Assembly: GCF_000764305.2 (NCBI RefSeq) | Contig: NW_025932507.1 | Location: forward strand, 68,676-132,675 | DNA length: 64,000 nucleotides | Direction: 5' to 3' | From: Hyalella azteca | Taxonomy: Eukaryota; Arthropoda; Malacostraca; Amphipoda; Hyalellidae | Translations under genes and position numbers: made by a program | Shown here: piece after piece, positions 12,476 to 26,400 of the stretch | Position numbering within the stretch: position 1 is the stretch's first letter | Layout: the number at the start of each line of letters is the position of its first letter | The notes under the pieces: generated by a model | What the model was told of the DNA's origin: nothing | Databases searched by the model: none | The model's input: only the letters and a program-made list of their open reading frames with translations

Positions 12476-15400
12476 TTGATGCATCTGTAGCTGCCTATGG
12501 CCTTAACGCTTCACTCCTCATTCTTAAATTAGAATTTTGATTAAAAGAGAGCATTATTACAATTTAACGTTGATTCAACGGGAGAAAGATTTGTTGGATT
12601 TCCGATTGAAATCAAACCAGGTCGTCTTGCCTTGATGCAGGTAATGTTAGCGTGGTTTCATTTTCAATTATTATTGTCCAAAGATGAAGCAGAAATACAT
12701 TTTTGGTAATGTTTGGTATCATTTAACATTGATTCTTTTAAAATAACCCATTGAATACTGTGTTTACACTAAGGCAAAAGTTCTATATTTTACGGATATA
12801 AATTTTCTTCGTTTCTACTATATTCTTTTTTATTACGTTCGTTTCATTCTTTAAAATATTATATATCGAAATCCCAATATATTCCAAATTTCATGCTGCT
12901 ATATACTATTCGAAATAGTGTATATTCGAAATAATATACAATGGTACGTGTGTAATAAATGTACGATAAAATAATTTATGTGGAATCATATTGACAGCTT
13001 TAAATCTTTAGAGTATTTACTCTTTCTGTGGTAAGGGTAAATACTACGTATTTACCTTTACCCTTAAGTTTAGTAATTCGGTTGTTGGTTACTCTTGAGA
13101 CTTCAATCGCTTGCAAGAAATAAAGTATTGTGTTAACAATTCCAATCCATGCGAGGAAAATAACTTCGAAAACTCCTTACTATATTCTCTACGATTCCCC
13201 TGTACAAGTTTGTATTATGTAATCTGCAATTATGATAACCATTGTATCTAACTTTTAGAGAAATATATCAAGTCTTTCGTGACAGAAAATAGCGATGTGA
13301 GGCGCGTCGACACCCGCAATAGCCCCATGTCCAACACGCGCTCATTTTACTGACGCGTAAAATCTACCGGTCGCAAATTTGTTCGGAAGCGTCAGTGTTG
13401 CAATGTCCACAAGGCAACGCGTCCTTCGGTAATGGAGTCTAAGGATTAGAGGAACCTGAGCCAAATACCGATATTCCTTTAGTGATGATTTAGTCTTAAG
13501 TGATGCCCTTCGGTCTCACTACAACGTTCCAGGGTACCGCTGGACGCAGATAAAGAGTGTTGCAAGATTGCTTTCATCAAGATACTTTTGAAGTAAATTG
13601 GAATGAAATAAAAGATGAAGTGATTATACCTAGATATTTTCATTTAAATTAAAATTTTCAAATCTATGCGTAATTTACGGTTGGATGTTTTAATAACTAA
13701 CGCTCTGAGAGCCTTCAGAGACATTTTTCAAACTTCTGAATCGTAGTTGGTTCGGCTATTTGCAGTTTTACTTAACCATTTACAACTGTGATACATTTCG
13801 TTTAATTCTGTTTCTTTATTCTTTCGTAAGATTTTTCTAATTCAAACTACACAACAATGACTACAGTGGCGGCTGTTGGGAACCAGCCCCTACCTCACGA
13901 CCTCTGAGTGCAAATACTCAGAGAATAATAAATATAATAATAATAATTCTGAAGAAGAGGCAATTAATAATAAATAATACTGAAGAAAGCCAAATTCGGT
14001 GTCAATAATTCCTTACAAGCAACGCATGGTGTTTATGTTCAAGATTGTGTGGATACCGTGATTTCACCATGTATTGCCTCTTGAAAATTCTAAGTACGGC
14101 AGCATCAAGCTATTTCTCATAGTCAGGTTTAAATACAGTAACGAACAGCCTGTAATTATATTCCGCTTTTATCTTGATTAATTGTAGGGTTGGTTACTGT
14201 AATAACTATGTAGGTAACGTGTTGTGCCCGCTTTCCCGCAAAAATATATCCAGTTTGATCGACAAAGATCGACAAAGATTCTGCTCCACAGTTCCAGTCT
14301 GACAAACATTCACACCTGGTAACCCTGTCGGCGCCTTGCAGTAAACAGGTGCGTGTACTGTGTAATCAATCATTTGACATTTTAAAGTAGGACCATTACC
14401 ATTGTTTTTTATCATACGAACTTGAATTATTCATTAGTGTCAAGGTTCATCTGAATGAATTTTGGCGCCGGGAATAGTATAGTGTTGTCGGCGCAATAGA
14501 ATAGGCCTATTGTAGCCGGTCGAAGTTCTTAGGTTTTATGACGTGTTATAGGCCTGAACCATTTGTGTAAAATGTGTCAGTAATGAGCTATTATCTCTCA
14601 TGAAGAAAGACTTGCGAAGTTTGAACCGATGATGTGATTAAACTGAATTAAAATCCTTTTTATTATAATATTGTTACTGATTGGTACTTTTATTGGTAGC
14701 ATTAATTTAGCGTCAACGGCTTTCCTGGGAATTTTGTTAAGTTCTCTGTGATTGGGCCACGACGATGAATACAAAATAAGGATTGCTATGAAACACTGCC
14801 AAACACTTAAATGTACTCAATATCTTGTGCGCATTCTGATTCGTGTTGCGGTCGTTGAGATTGGTAAGTTTTTCCTACTTGATTGCTATCCTCTATACAA
14901 ACGAACTTGGTTACACTTCCTTATTTTTCCGAAAATAGTTGTCCTCCATCACTCAAACCAATTTACTTGCTTTTGTTCACTCCATATAACATAGCTGTTA
15001 TTTTTTAATCAGCCCATCTATAGGTTGTTCCTTGTCACCATGCTCGGTTGTTCTCCCCTCAACCCAGCCAAATTTGTGACTTTTTATTACCAACTGAACC
15101 CTTCTTAGAAAGTTATGTCCAGTAAAATAATTTTGTACAGGGGATGTTATCAACACAATATTCATGAGATTATTGAAATCATCAGTTGAAGGCTTGTTAA
15201 AGTATGAATCAATACGAGATACGCCTTATAACGATATCATAAAATCTGTAGGTACAGTTCTCAAAAAGAGGAATGGCTAACATACATTTCATCAGTCGCA
15301 CTTGCATTCCTCAAACTTGATCATGACATTCAACATCAAATTCACCTGAAGTTCATCGGTAATATTTTCACATGTTGTGCGGAGCAGCGACATGACTCAG

Positions 15401-16324
15401 CTTGCATGTGAGCAATGTCAACTTACTTGTACTTTCGTGATCGCGCCCCTAAATAAATTTCCGTTCCCCAAAAGTGTGTCATCTGATAAGAAGCGTGTCA
15501 GTAAACCTGGGGGACTGGCCATTAAAATGGCAGCGCGTTGCCTTGCAGATGTGAATGACAAGCTTTTTAAAATTAATAATTAACAGTGTGTAAATATTAA
15601 GGCTATTTGACATTTATACTTACATGTATTAACACAGTTACAACGTTTTAATCAATTGTTCTTATGGATGTAGGTTGAGGCAATTTTTCGCAGCGCATGA
15701 AAACGGTACGTCAATACAAAAATGTATCCAAATTTTGCTCCTTGGTGAAATTACCTGCTTCTCTGATGACGTAGATAATGTTTTGTGCAGATAATACTTT
15801 ATCATTCTTATGAAACTTATCAATCTAAAAAATAGAAATCTGAATTTAATTATTACTTCGCATTTTGCACGCTCAATGGCCATGAACAGCTTATGTCAAA
15901 AACTTTCTTACTTCCTTGCTCTAATAATTAAAGAATTGAAATATATATCTATGACTGAGGTCGGCGCAAAAGTTGTTCACTATTTGATTTGCACTAATTT
16001 TAGGATCGAAATAGCCAAAATATTTAATTTCCAAGATGATTAATAATAAATAAATTTCATGATGATCAATATGGCAGGATTATATTCAAATTCTTTTGCA
16101 TCCGTCAACAGAAGACTCTAATGATCTTTGCCTATAGTTTCTTAAAAAGTTCATTGGTTGGATTCAAAAATTTCTTTATTTGGTTAATTTTTTTTAGTTT
16201 CTCTTCGAAATTTTACATTGATTTCATGCTTGTTCCTGTCGACGCTCCTGTGAATTATAAACGAAATGAGTGAGACTTTGTCAAAAAGCGATGCACTTTT
16301 TGGGATTTTTAATGTGGGTCATCC
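12476..16324. other. Gene-free spacer
   Basis: No supported gene in about 3.8 kb. It includes a 9-bp perfect hairpin at 13036-13056 (GGTAAATAC, loop TAC, GTATTTACC) and an ATA-rich simple tract at about 13925-13980 with GAAGAA duplications. A GC-richer patch at 13290-13460 contains several CGCG steps but no ORF. Confidence 0.45.
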
Positions 16325-16437
16325 TGACCTAGTATGGTCCAACAGAAGGACGAGGCAGTGGTACTGACCTAGTATGGTCCTACAGAAGGACGAGGCAGTG
16401 GTACTGACCTAGTGTGGTGGTACGAATCAGTGGTACG
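16325..16437 (+). repeat. 40-bp tandem repeat, about 2.7 copies
   Basis: The unit begins TGACCTAGTATGGTCCAACA and ends GACGAGGCAGTGGTAC. Units start at 16325, 16365 and 16405; the first two differ by one base and the third decays quickly. Confidence 0.8.
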
Positions 16438-16565
16438 TCCGCTCTCTGTTCCTGTTGTGGGTAAGAAAGTGGGTCACTATTTGGATAATGCGACCCAATT
16501 ATTTTGGCAAGTGTGCAATTAGAATTAGAGAAATGTCTGAAAATCGCCTAATCTTTGTTTATCTT

Positions 16566-16612
16566 AAATTATTTAAATAATTTAAATTATTTAAATAATT
16601 TAAATTATTTAA
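16566..16612. repeat. AT-only palindromic tandem tract
   Basis: Repeats of the palindromic unit AAATTATTTAAATAATTT joined head to tail, so every segment can pair with its neighbour. Confidence 0.6.
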
Positions 16613-17685
16613 TAATTCAAATTTTTACCAACAATCAACAAGCCCTGCTCATGTGTGTGCCTCACTGCTAAGCCGTACGAACAGTAGCATCGCGGATACT
16701 TTAGCGCCCAAACATCAATTTAATTTCCGACTAACGTAGTAAATCACCGTGTTTAGCTACTTTTAGTTTTGAGGCTTCCTAGTTATTTGGATTCGCTCCG
16801 AAAAAGGTTTCGCGGCGCTTTTATCTGAACCTAGTGGCGCTTCGGAGCTCGTCTCCCCATGCAGCAATATATGTAATATATGTATAGGATTCACATATAT
16901 TTCAATAGCAGTCATAAAACGAAATATTTAAAATAAACAATTTTGTATGCTTCTTGTCCTTATGTGTATACCGCTTAGCCGAGAGTAGTTCATTGTGGTG
17001 TCTATTTCTATTTTCCCAGGAAACATGTAGTTGTGAGTAGGAAACATGTATTAGGAAACATGTATTACGGAGCTGTTTTCATTAATAATAAATGTTTCGT
17101 ATGACGATTATACCGTTTGACACCAGAAACCCAATAGGAAATATATATTGTGTTAATTAAATAATAATGAAATGCATCAAAACAAGAGCCTAAGGGTTTT
17201 CCAATATATTAATAATTAACGTAGCAAATGGAAAATGGAATGGAATTAACGTAACCAAACACCGAGGCAGAAACAAAGCAAAGCTTCAAGGCTATTTTTC
17301 TTTAGAATAAATGTGTGGGCTATCCCTTGATATGAAAAGCTCTAGAGGTGATTTTTTAAGGTAATGGCAAAATAACGAAACAACAATGAAGCACCGAGCG
17401 GGTTTTGTTTTACGCAAACGAGCAAACTTTTGTTTTGTCTCGACCATCTTTGGTAAACTCTGGGAACTCTGTTATGCTCGAAGTTGCGCTGCGTGCAGGA
17501 ATTTTCTCCCTGCATAATAAGCGCTAGCGTGCAGCAAAAAAGAAGAGGCGTGAACCTGCATAAGAAAACCAGTGCATTGAATACCGTGCAATACTTACGA
17601 CACGGCTGATAAATGATGACAACTATGATTAAATTGAAGACCTAATACTACTTAAGGAGGTCTGTTGATTGAATGTGTAATGCTG

Positions 17686-17975
17686 GTGGAAAGTCAAATG
17701 ATATTTAAAAGTTAAATGATAATTAAAGGTCAAATGATAATTGAAGGTCAAATGCAACTTAAAGGTCAAATGCTAATTGGAGGTCGAATGATAATTGAAG
17801 GTTAAATGATGATTAAATGTCAAATGATGATCGAACGTCAAATGATAATTAAAGGTCAAATGCTAATTGGGGTTCAAATGACAATAATTATTGATGGTCA
17901 AATGCTAATTGGTGGTCGAATGATAATTGGAGGGCGAATGACAATTAAACGTCAAACGATAATTGGAAGTCTAAT
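17686..17975 (+). repeat. 18-bp minisatellite, about 16 copies
   Basis: The unit is GGTCAAATGATAATTGAA with variants (GCTAATTGG, ACAATTAAA). Because 18 is a multiple of three, a plus frame (17806-18153) stays open through it and reads as a MIKGQM-like repeat. I treat this as a by-product, not a protein. The right end of the array is the left end of the 417-bp duplication that follows. Confidence 0.85.
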
Positions 17976-18374
17976 GCTAATCGAAAGTCAAATTCTAATT
18001 AAAGATCTCATTTTGATTCCGGTCCCCAAAATTGTGATTAAATCATCGAAAAAACAAATCATTCAATTTAATTTTTGCCTGTATCATAAAATTGAAAACT
18101 TTCAACTTGCGCCACATTATGACGCAATCATTTTATTATGTCATTTTTTCTAATACGTTGAATTCAAAACTTAATATAAATTCGTTGTTCAAATGAGAAG
18201 CCTATTCAAGATGAATTAGAAACAACATCTGCAATAAAAAAATTATCAGTTTGGAATGGGAAAGCTTGCAAGCGGTGTTGACGAAATTTGTTGTCAGATC
18301 AGTCAGCGGAATGTAGTAAAGTTTTAATAAATTAAATACAACTATTACGAAGCTAATCAATTCAGGAGAGTAAA
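17958..18374 (+). repeat. 417-bp tandem duplication, copy 1
   Basis: Copy 1 begins GATAATTGGAAGTCTAATGC inside the 18-bp array and ends GAGAGTAAA. It is followed immediately by copy 2. I see a single base difference between them (AAAGTC versus AAACTC near the left end). Confidence 0.9.
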
Positions 18375-18791
18375 GATAATTGGAAGTCTAATGCTAATCG
18401 AAACTCAAATTCTAATTAAAGATCTCATTTTGATTCCGGTCCCCAAAATTGTGATTAAATCATCGAAAAAACAAATCATTCAATTTAATTTTTGCCTGTA
18501 TCATAAAATTGAAAACTTTCAACTTGCGCCACATTATGACGCAATCATTTTATTATGTCATTTTTTCTAATACGTTGAATTCAAAACTTAATATAAATTC
18601 GTTGTTCAAATGAGAAGCCTATTCAAGATGAATTAGAAACAACATCTGCAATAAAAAAATTATCAGTTTGGAATGGGAAAGCTTGCAAGCGGTGTTGACG
18701 AAATTTGTTGTCAGATCAGTCAGCGGAATGTAGTAAAGTTTTAATAAATTAAATACAACTATTACGAAGCTAATCAATTCAGGAGAGTAAA
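18375..18791 (+). repeat. 417-bp tandem duplication, copy 2
   Basis: Nearly identical to 17958-18374 at an offset of exactly 417. The near-identity means a very recent duplication, or a local assembly artefact such as two alleles placed in series. Confidence 0.9.
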
Positions 18792-19206
18792 ATTATTTAA
18801 TTTGCGTTTATTACAACACTTCTTTTTAGCTTCACTTCTTGTTTGTTTGTCTGTCTGCACTACAAATCGTATAATCGATATTGAACACACTTCTACTTGT
18901 TCAATCGATCTGAAATTTTGCACACTTGTGTTAAGTCGGAGACAATGCATGAATTAATTGACAGAATGAATAATTTTAGATAATTAATTGACAGAATAAA
19001 TAATTATCAAATAAGAAATTCATTGTACCATCGGAGACACTGGCCTCTTTAGAAGTTTTGTTTTTAAACAGTTATTTTTAAACGCATATTATTTAATTTT
19101 AGGTCCTCAGTGACAACATACTGAAATAATTTAACCTGTGGGTAGGTTTTCTGTATCTCGCAGCTCAACATTAGCGGGGCCGGCCAAACGACACTTGTGA
19201 GGGAGG

Positions 19207-19461
19207 GTGGCGGAGAAGTTCCTGATAATAAGCAAAAGAAGCACGGGACAGATACGGGTCCGTAGGATGGATACGGCCAAGAGGTCACAAAAGGAAGCGC
19301 AATCTCTGACAAATGCGACCTGCCGGGACCGCCGCCTGGACTCAACCGTCTTTGCAGAAAAGAGGACGCAATTTGTGGCTCAAAAAGACGTCATTGCGGG
19401 ACACGAGCACGAAGATAAAGAAGCAACAACAATCGATAGACTTGACGAGGCACGGAGATAA
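19207..19461 (+). other. Unassigned 84-codon frame in a GC-richer patch
   Basis: A plus-strand frame from GTG at 19207 to TAA at 19461, with a stop just upstream (19198-19200). It is rich in Lys, Arg, Asp and Glu and has more G/C at third positions than the surrounding spacer. No domain recognised. It has no ATG near its start, so if real it would be an internal or terminal exon. An overlapping minus frame (19064-19345) is serine/proline rich and equally unassigned. Confidence 0.15.
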
Positions 19462-20111
19462 AATGTATACGTTCGGAATTTCTATATGTAATTATTTGGA
19501 TGCCCAGAAACCTTCAGAAGATTAGCCGGGATTATTTCGATCAGCGAGGCTTTCGGTTCCGGGAGAGTTTGGTTTTGTTGAAATATTACTTTAAACTTAT
19601 CTTAAATATAAAAGTTCCTTCGAAAAGTAACGTGAAACTAAATTCGAGCAGTTTTAAGGAGAATTTTACGAATATTTATCACTCCTTCTAACTCTTGTAG
19701 CTACGAGATGTTCCTCGGATTCGAAATCGCGCGTTGACAGGCAGGACATTGATACTTCGATATGAAACCAATGTCTGATTTCATAAAAACTTTTTCATAA
19801 ACACGGAGTATAATTATGTTAGGCAACGATCGACTTACAGTGCAAATGAAGAGAACTGAATTTGAGGTTATGGTCGCGACTGGAGTTCAACTGGTTCTTC
19901 TCGGTGCAAATAACTCCGAAACACTTTTTCACAAAGCTGAATTCAAACACGCAGAATTCATACGTTCTTGCACATAAATTCGCCGCATTTAATAGAAAGT
20001 TGTCTTCTCATGTGGGCTGATTAAATTGATTAAGTCCACATGGCACGATCTTCTGTTATCTAATGCGCCAACGTTACATTATTTTATTCAAAAAATGTTG
20101 TCGGTATGCTT

Positions 20112-20209
20112 AATTTCACGTTTTGGGTGCAGCCAAAACGTGAAATTTTACTTTCCGACTAACGTAGTAAGTCGGAAAGAATGTTCCTCAAAATGAATGA
20201 GGAACATTC
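20112..20209. repeat. Cluster of three consecutive perfect hairpins
   Basis: Hairpin 1: AATTTCACGTTTTGG (20112-20126) with its exact complement at 20133-20147. Hairpin 2: CTTTCCGACT (20151-20160) with its complement at 20170-20179. Hairpin 3: GAATGTTCCTCA (20179-20190) with its complement at 20198-20209. Loops are 6, 9 and 7 nt. They lie 65 bp left of MITE copy 2. A 19-bp string spanning hairpin 2, TTTCCGACTAACGTAGTAA, recurs at 16724-16742 without the second arm. Confidence 0.75.
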
Positions 20210-20274
20210 ATTTCGAAGCCCAGCCACTTGTTGTTTACAATGGACCTTTGCGCTGCGCTGCATTGGTTCAACCA

Positions 20275-20420
20275 GGGTCCATACTTTCAAAACTCGCTAA
20301 GTGAACGTAAGTACTTACGCTCTATTTTCTTGTCTATGATTGGTGGATTTTGCTTGAAAGGCCGTCAATGATTGGCTGATGAACTTACGATCTCTTAACT
20401 TTTTTTGAAAGTATAGGCCC
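20275..20420 (+). mobile_element. MITE (TIR family GGGCC-ATACTTTCAAA), copy 2
   Basis: Same 145-bp element as at 5359-5503, with GGGTCC in place of GGGCC at the left terminus. The internal palindrome CGTAAGTACTTACG is intact at 20306-20319. The flanks CCAG and AGG repeat those of copy 1, so either the AG is the target-site duplication or the element extends by a few bases. Confidence 0.7.
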
Positions 20421-23400
20421 AGGTCCGTCCAGCCGTACTCAGTTATACGAATATTTGTTATGAAGGAGTTTGAATACACGTTTTGTTGCCGTTCACTAAT
20501 ATTAAAATCGGTTTCTGTAAATAAACCATAAAATGATAAAAATTGTAACATGAAATTATTATTGCAATCAAATTATGATTACAAAGTAAATAATTTATTT
20601 CGAACCCAGGACACGACATTAAAACAGTAGTACCTACATGTTCAAATGAAGCTTCAGAATTAAAACACACGTACCCAAATATTTCTTTCTTCTTAATCCA
20701 GAGCACCAAACTAAAACTTAAGAGACCTACTAAATGGACTAACACTGTGCATTACACGCATGCCCCAGGCGAACAGGATACATAAAAAGTGTTTTCGATA
20801 AGAAAGAATTCAACACTTCATCCGAGGCAAATTCATCCGAGTACACATTCGTTTCGTGGACCCCAATAAGAGCTTGCAAGAAAATACGCTTTAATTCCTC
20901 CAAAAATTCGCACCCTCGTACCCGCACACTCTTTAAACGTAAAGGAAAATAAGAATATAAATAATCTAAATTATCAGGTAAATGAAAACAAGTCTATGTA
21001 TGAATAAATGCTTCTTCCGATTGAACTAAACTAATTATACGGAATATAACAAAGTAAATAGCATATTAAAACAATTACTAAATGAAGAACACAGAAACGC
21101 ACCTTGAAACTGTAGGTATGTCCAAAGGCTGGACTGAATAAAGCGGACGGAACTTACAAATGTAACGTACGCATGTGTAAAGTGAAAGTAAAAATACAGA
21201 AGTACAAAATAATAAAATTAATCAATCCTATGTTTCTCTATTATCGGTTTTAATTGTTGCCTTAAAATGGAATTGAGTTTCCTTCGAAGCGAATTTTCTT
21301 ATAGATAAATAAATCATGTATCCATAGAATATTTCAATAGGTTACTGAGGAATTATAATGATTTACTCTAAGTTAAATTTAATTATATGTATACTCTTAT
21401 TTTGATGAAAAATAAATTAAAAGACTTGCATTATTAATAGACGATAATTTACAATGCGATCATAACTTAACAATTATTGTTTACTTGTTCAGGAATTATT
21501 GAATGGAATCATTTGTACAGTCGTCCAGGATTGCTGGGAATCCTGATTCCAAGTCATGTAGCTTAGAGCTCCTAAAATTAATGAAAGGCGACAGACCAGG
21601 TTTGGTTGCCGGATTACTTGCGGGCACGACGCTGTCTTTAAATTGAATAATTTATTGTTTACATGCTCCCAGTCATTGAAAATAATTTATACCCAAGCTC
21701 ATTCTTAGTAGACTTCTGCTTTCACTAAAATTTTTAAACAAAGTAAAACAAACAATCATTATAATTCACGGTAGTTTATAGTTCAGTAAGATAAATTGCA
21801 TTGACGATAAAATTATATTGGCAGACGACTATAATTCAAGAGCGTACAATCATATATGAGAAATCTATGTAATATAGTTGAATAGGCGAGTCAATATATT
21901 CTCAAATTTCAGTCATATCTTGAACTCTGACCGCCTCTACATCTAAAATTTCCGTCGAATGCTGTGAAAATTTTCGAAAAAATAGTAATATATTTTAACT
22001 TAGGAATGTTCGGGAATCAAATGACATTAATTAATGACTTAGGAATCAAATGACATTAATTAGAATTGCTGTGACAGTTAAATAACTGCATTGTTCAGAG
22101 ATTATATCTTTGTATGATCAATTGAGATTCATTTATGAGTTCTGCCCTGTCTTCATACCATATTTCTTGTCTTGATTCGCACTCAAATATACATGAAAGT
22201 TCTACCATGACTTTCGACCTTATATATGAAGTGTAAAAATCCAAGTTTTGCCAAAAGGCAACTGATACGCCATTTTCGCGATTAAAACTGAATAAATATG
22301 ACCCACATGTTAACTTAAAATGCATCGCTATTTAGATAAAAATCTTACTCATCTCTCAGAGTGAAACTTTATATTCTCTGCGCCGCGCTATTTCAAATAT
22401 TAAAGTGTAGTATAGTATATATTAAAGTATAGTGTATATAAAACGTACATTCTCTGCACCGCGGTATTCTCATGGGAGGTCTGAAGTCATCTCTGCTACC
22501 TGAATTCATCTTGGCAACCTGCGACATCACACGAGATAACATTGCAAGAACTGAGGAAATAACTTTCATCTCCGCAAAGTATATGGAAAGAAAATGGAGC
22601 ATGATTTCTCAATTTGAAATCCCCGGATTGCATCTTTGATGGCATTGCTCTTGCCCAGGATCTTACTCCCCTTAGGGTTTACATATTTGAACTCACTCAG
22701 TATTCCTTCGAAGAACTCTCTTTAATTTCTGGAACTTTTTTAAAGGTTTTCTTTGATTATCAGTGGCGATGAACTTGACACGTAATCGGACTATCGTGCA
22801 ATTATTCAGAATTCTTAGACTATTTCAGCTGTAAAATGCTCTTCCATAAACAAACTAACGAAAAAAAAATTTCGTATTTATAGTTGTAGGTAATAAGCCA
22901 TATGATTACATATAATACCCAAATTCATGGACACATTCTGTCGATGCGGGCGAAAAATCGAAGGAATTTTACGAAATTTACTGCCATAAAACAATCATAA
23001 ATATGTTACAGTATATAATAAGTCAAAATTATTATATCTGCCTATGAAAATATTTTTATTTCTCTGGCTGAATAAAGGCAAGGAAAATGGCAGTGTTCTT
23101 TATATCTAGTGTGCTTTAGGTAGAACTAAAATTTGTACTTCATACTTTAAATCTAATTTGTTTTGAGCGACAGTAATATTGTTTTCAATTTCCTATCTCA
23201 TGAAAAATGATATATTCGAGTAATCGATCGTTGCATGTTTCTTATCTCTAGGTCCACCGATTACACTTTATTTCGCTTGCTCTGATTTGGCTATAACTTT
23301 TACTGATACTGCTCTATAATAATGTTCAGTTGGCAATTACAAGTAGAGGATTCGTCGATTCTTTGTTCGCGATGGCAAGATTCGGGCGATACGAACGACT

Positions 23401-26400
23401 GGGGTGGGAAAAAATAGAGATATGAGATTGGGATATCGCCAGAGTGGCAAAATAGCAGAAATCGATGCAGCAAATCATTGAATTGCTCTCCCGATAGCGG
23501 GGGCCATTGATGACCTGTACCTCATAGGTTTAGGAGGCTCGATTGTTATCCTCATCGCAGAGATTTAGAGCGGGTCACGGAAAACATTGTATTCTGGTCG
23601 CAACCGGGCGACCAGGATTTAAATTTTAATTTTAATGCTGAACTTGACTGAAATTGTAATTTTTCCTTTAAAAATGAGGCTGAAGGGATGGTTGACTATT
23701 GTACTAAAATATAAGTTTTTATATGAATTCCGGTTGTAATTGAAATATAAACTTTTCGTTTGAAAATTCGGATGAGCAATAAAATGTATTATTAATTAGA
23801 TACATTAAAAATTTGGATAGATATTTTATCGTAAAAATTTCGATGCGCTTTTGACTTGACCACCGCCTGGGCCTTCATTCTTAATTTTTTAACTTTCGAG
23901 TGGTAACTTGGCATCAGAGTCTTTAATTTCGAAATCTTGTTAATGCCAGATATATTTTTCGAACAAGTGCATCAAATACCTTTACTATAAACAGGATATT
24001 TTTAGCGATTGTTGAATAGTGTAAATATACTTTCCAATTATATATTATTATAATGAAATAATCTTGGGGAGATATCATATTTTTCAACACATTTTATAGA
24101 GTGGTATCCGACAACGACAACTTTGAGAGAATATTTTTTAGTCTTTAAAATAACTGACAAAGAATATTACAAACATAAACGGCATTGATCAAATTATTTT
24201 AAACAGCATGTACAAATATATTTCGGCTTTCTAGTCGATAATTCAAGGCTTATGTGCTACGTCTTATTGTACAGGAAATTCAGTTAACATCTAACAACCT
24301 TAAATCGCTCGTCGCTGAAGTATTCAGATTGGATTTATTTTTCCTGATATTCGTTTGCTCATCAACTTCTCTCATCAAGTTACTCATGCGTGGTTAACTG
24401 ATGGGAATTTAATCCTGAAGTCATTATTCCAAAAGGCGCGCGTGTTCGATATCAGTGGTGTGGCCAACTGCTTTTATAGTTGTTACGCGCGACTCCATCT
24501 CTCTTTGGAGCGTCGCCAAAGGCAAATTTCTTGACAACAAACCCCCTCACTTGCCAAAAAAGTGCGCCAGAGATATGAACTTGGCTGCTGGAAGTCACCC
24601 CATAGTTCCCAAGTTCTTGCTCGAAACTCCAGGCATCTTATTTTGATTATTGTTGGGAATTCGCGGAAAATCAGTTAGTCGCCCGTCTAAATTTGATTAA
24701 AAAGTGTACGTTGGTGAACGCAACGAGACAATTTCTCACCCGTATTTCAGATCACCCAAGTTAACAAAAATTTTTGTATAAAATTTGAATATACAGGAAT
24801 TATGAATATATATTAAAATATATTATTCATTTAATGGGTAAATGTTAAAATCGTTATGCCGTCACCTGCTGCTCGAATAAATTACTATGTTAAGGAGCAC
24901 CCTAATCCAAATAAAAAATTCCTAATTATATAGGTATTTAAATCAATATCAGCATCAGACTAATTTTGTACCTAATTATCTGATAATATTCGAGCATTCC
25001 CAATGTACCAGACACAATCAGCACCAGGGTCCACGATAGGAATTCATACTTTTCAGTACACGAAGTGCCTTTAGCTCTCTAACGAGTTGTTCTGCCATCT
25101 GTATGCAGAGAGAAATAATAATGAACCCACCAGACATCTGACGTTAAAATGACTTTTAGTGGGTATTTTTTCAACGAAATCAACTCGGATTCAACGTTGT
25201 TTAGACGTTATTTTGTTTGGGGGAAGTTTTTTTTCTCGCAGGATATTACTTTATGAGTAAACAGGCAAAAGCGGGCGAAGTTGGACGGTAAAAGTTCCAA
25301 TTTGTGACCATTGTTATATTTATTGCCTCAAAGTCCTTACAGGAATCTTGGTGCAGCCATGAATATTTTTTCATTATTGTTTAATTCACTTATGTTTTTG
25401 AACTACGTATGTAAATATCAATAACACAAAAAATTTTCATTATTGCATGGTTTTTAGGACTTATATATTAAAAATGTTCACTTCTGTACGTTTGTCTCTT
25501 AAAAAATCACTTAACTTCATTGCAGGATAAAATAAAAGAAATTAATCGTGTTTGTTGAACCTTCCTGCTGGAAAACGCAGGGTCATTTTAATACATTTCA
25601 TAATACGTTATTTTTTATAAATAAACTTAATTTATCATAATTTTTGTATCTAAATTTAATTTAACATACTATTTACGTCGGAAAACACGTTCTAATAATA
25701 TTTATTGTAGTCGTACAGAGGACGAGCGACGTACGTTCGTATACTGTTCACAATTGCATACTCAAGTGTTGCAATCAAAAAATTATATTGAAAAGTAATT
25801 ATAATTAAAAAATTCGAGTACGAGTGTGCATCTGGAATTAAGATCCACGAATCGAACACGTTGAACAAAAATGTTCCTGATTCTTGTTCCGTCCAAATGC
25901 ATAATTATTGGCAAATTAAATTATGGATAATGGATTTTTTGGTCGTTTTGCTGTACTGCTTATTACGCGATCACTTTATCCCTTCAAGTTTTAATTGAAG
26001 ATTTTTTAACAAAAAGTTCCAGTAGTCATCGAAACAAATTCAATTGAATTAAACGTTTTAATGAAAAACTAGTAGTGTAGCATCTGGAAAAGAATGTCAT
26101 TATAATTTATTGCTAACCGTTGTTGAATTGCCTGATAAACCGTACGTATTTCAATTTCCTCCATTGCTTGAAGCGAAAAACTTTGGGTTGTTTATGGAAT
26201 CATAAGAGTGAAAATGTGACGGTTTCCCAGGCAACCGATATTTTTTTAGACCATTACTATTTATTTCTGCATCACCGTATCCGTTTAATTTAAGCAAAAG
26301 GCTCCAAAGTAGGATAATATCGATTATTGAAAATCGCATATTTCTCCATGTTATCTTTCCTGCCTTAAATATCCTCATTTTACCTGATAACCTTACGTTT

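Noticed and set aside
17806..18153. 115-codon plus frame with MIKGQM-like repeats
   Set aside because: Translation of the 18-bp minisatellite plus part of the 417-bp duplication; no signal, domain or splice context.
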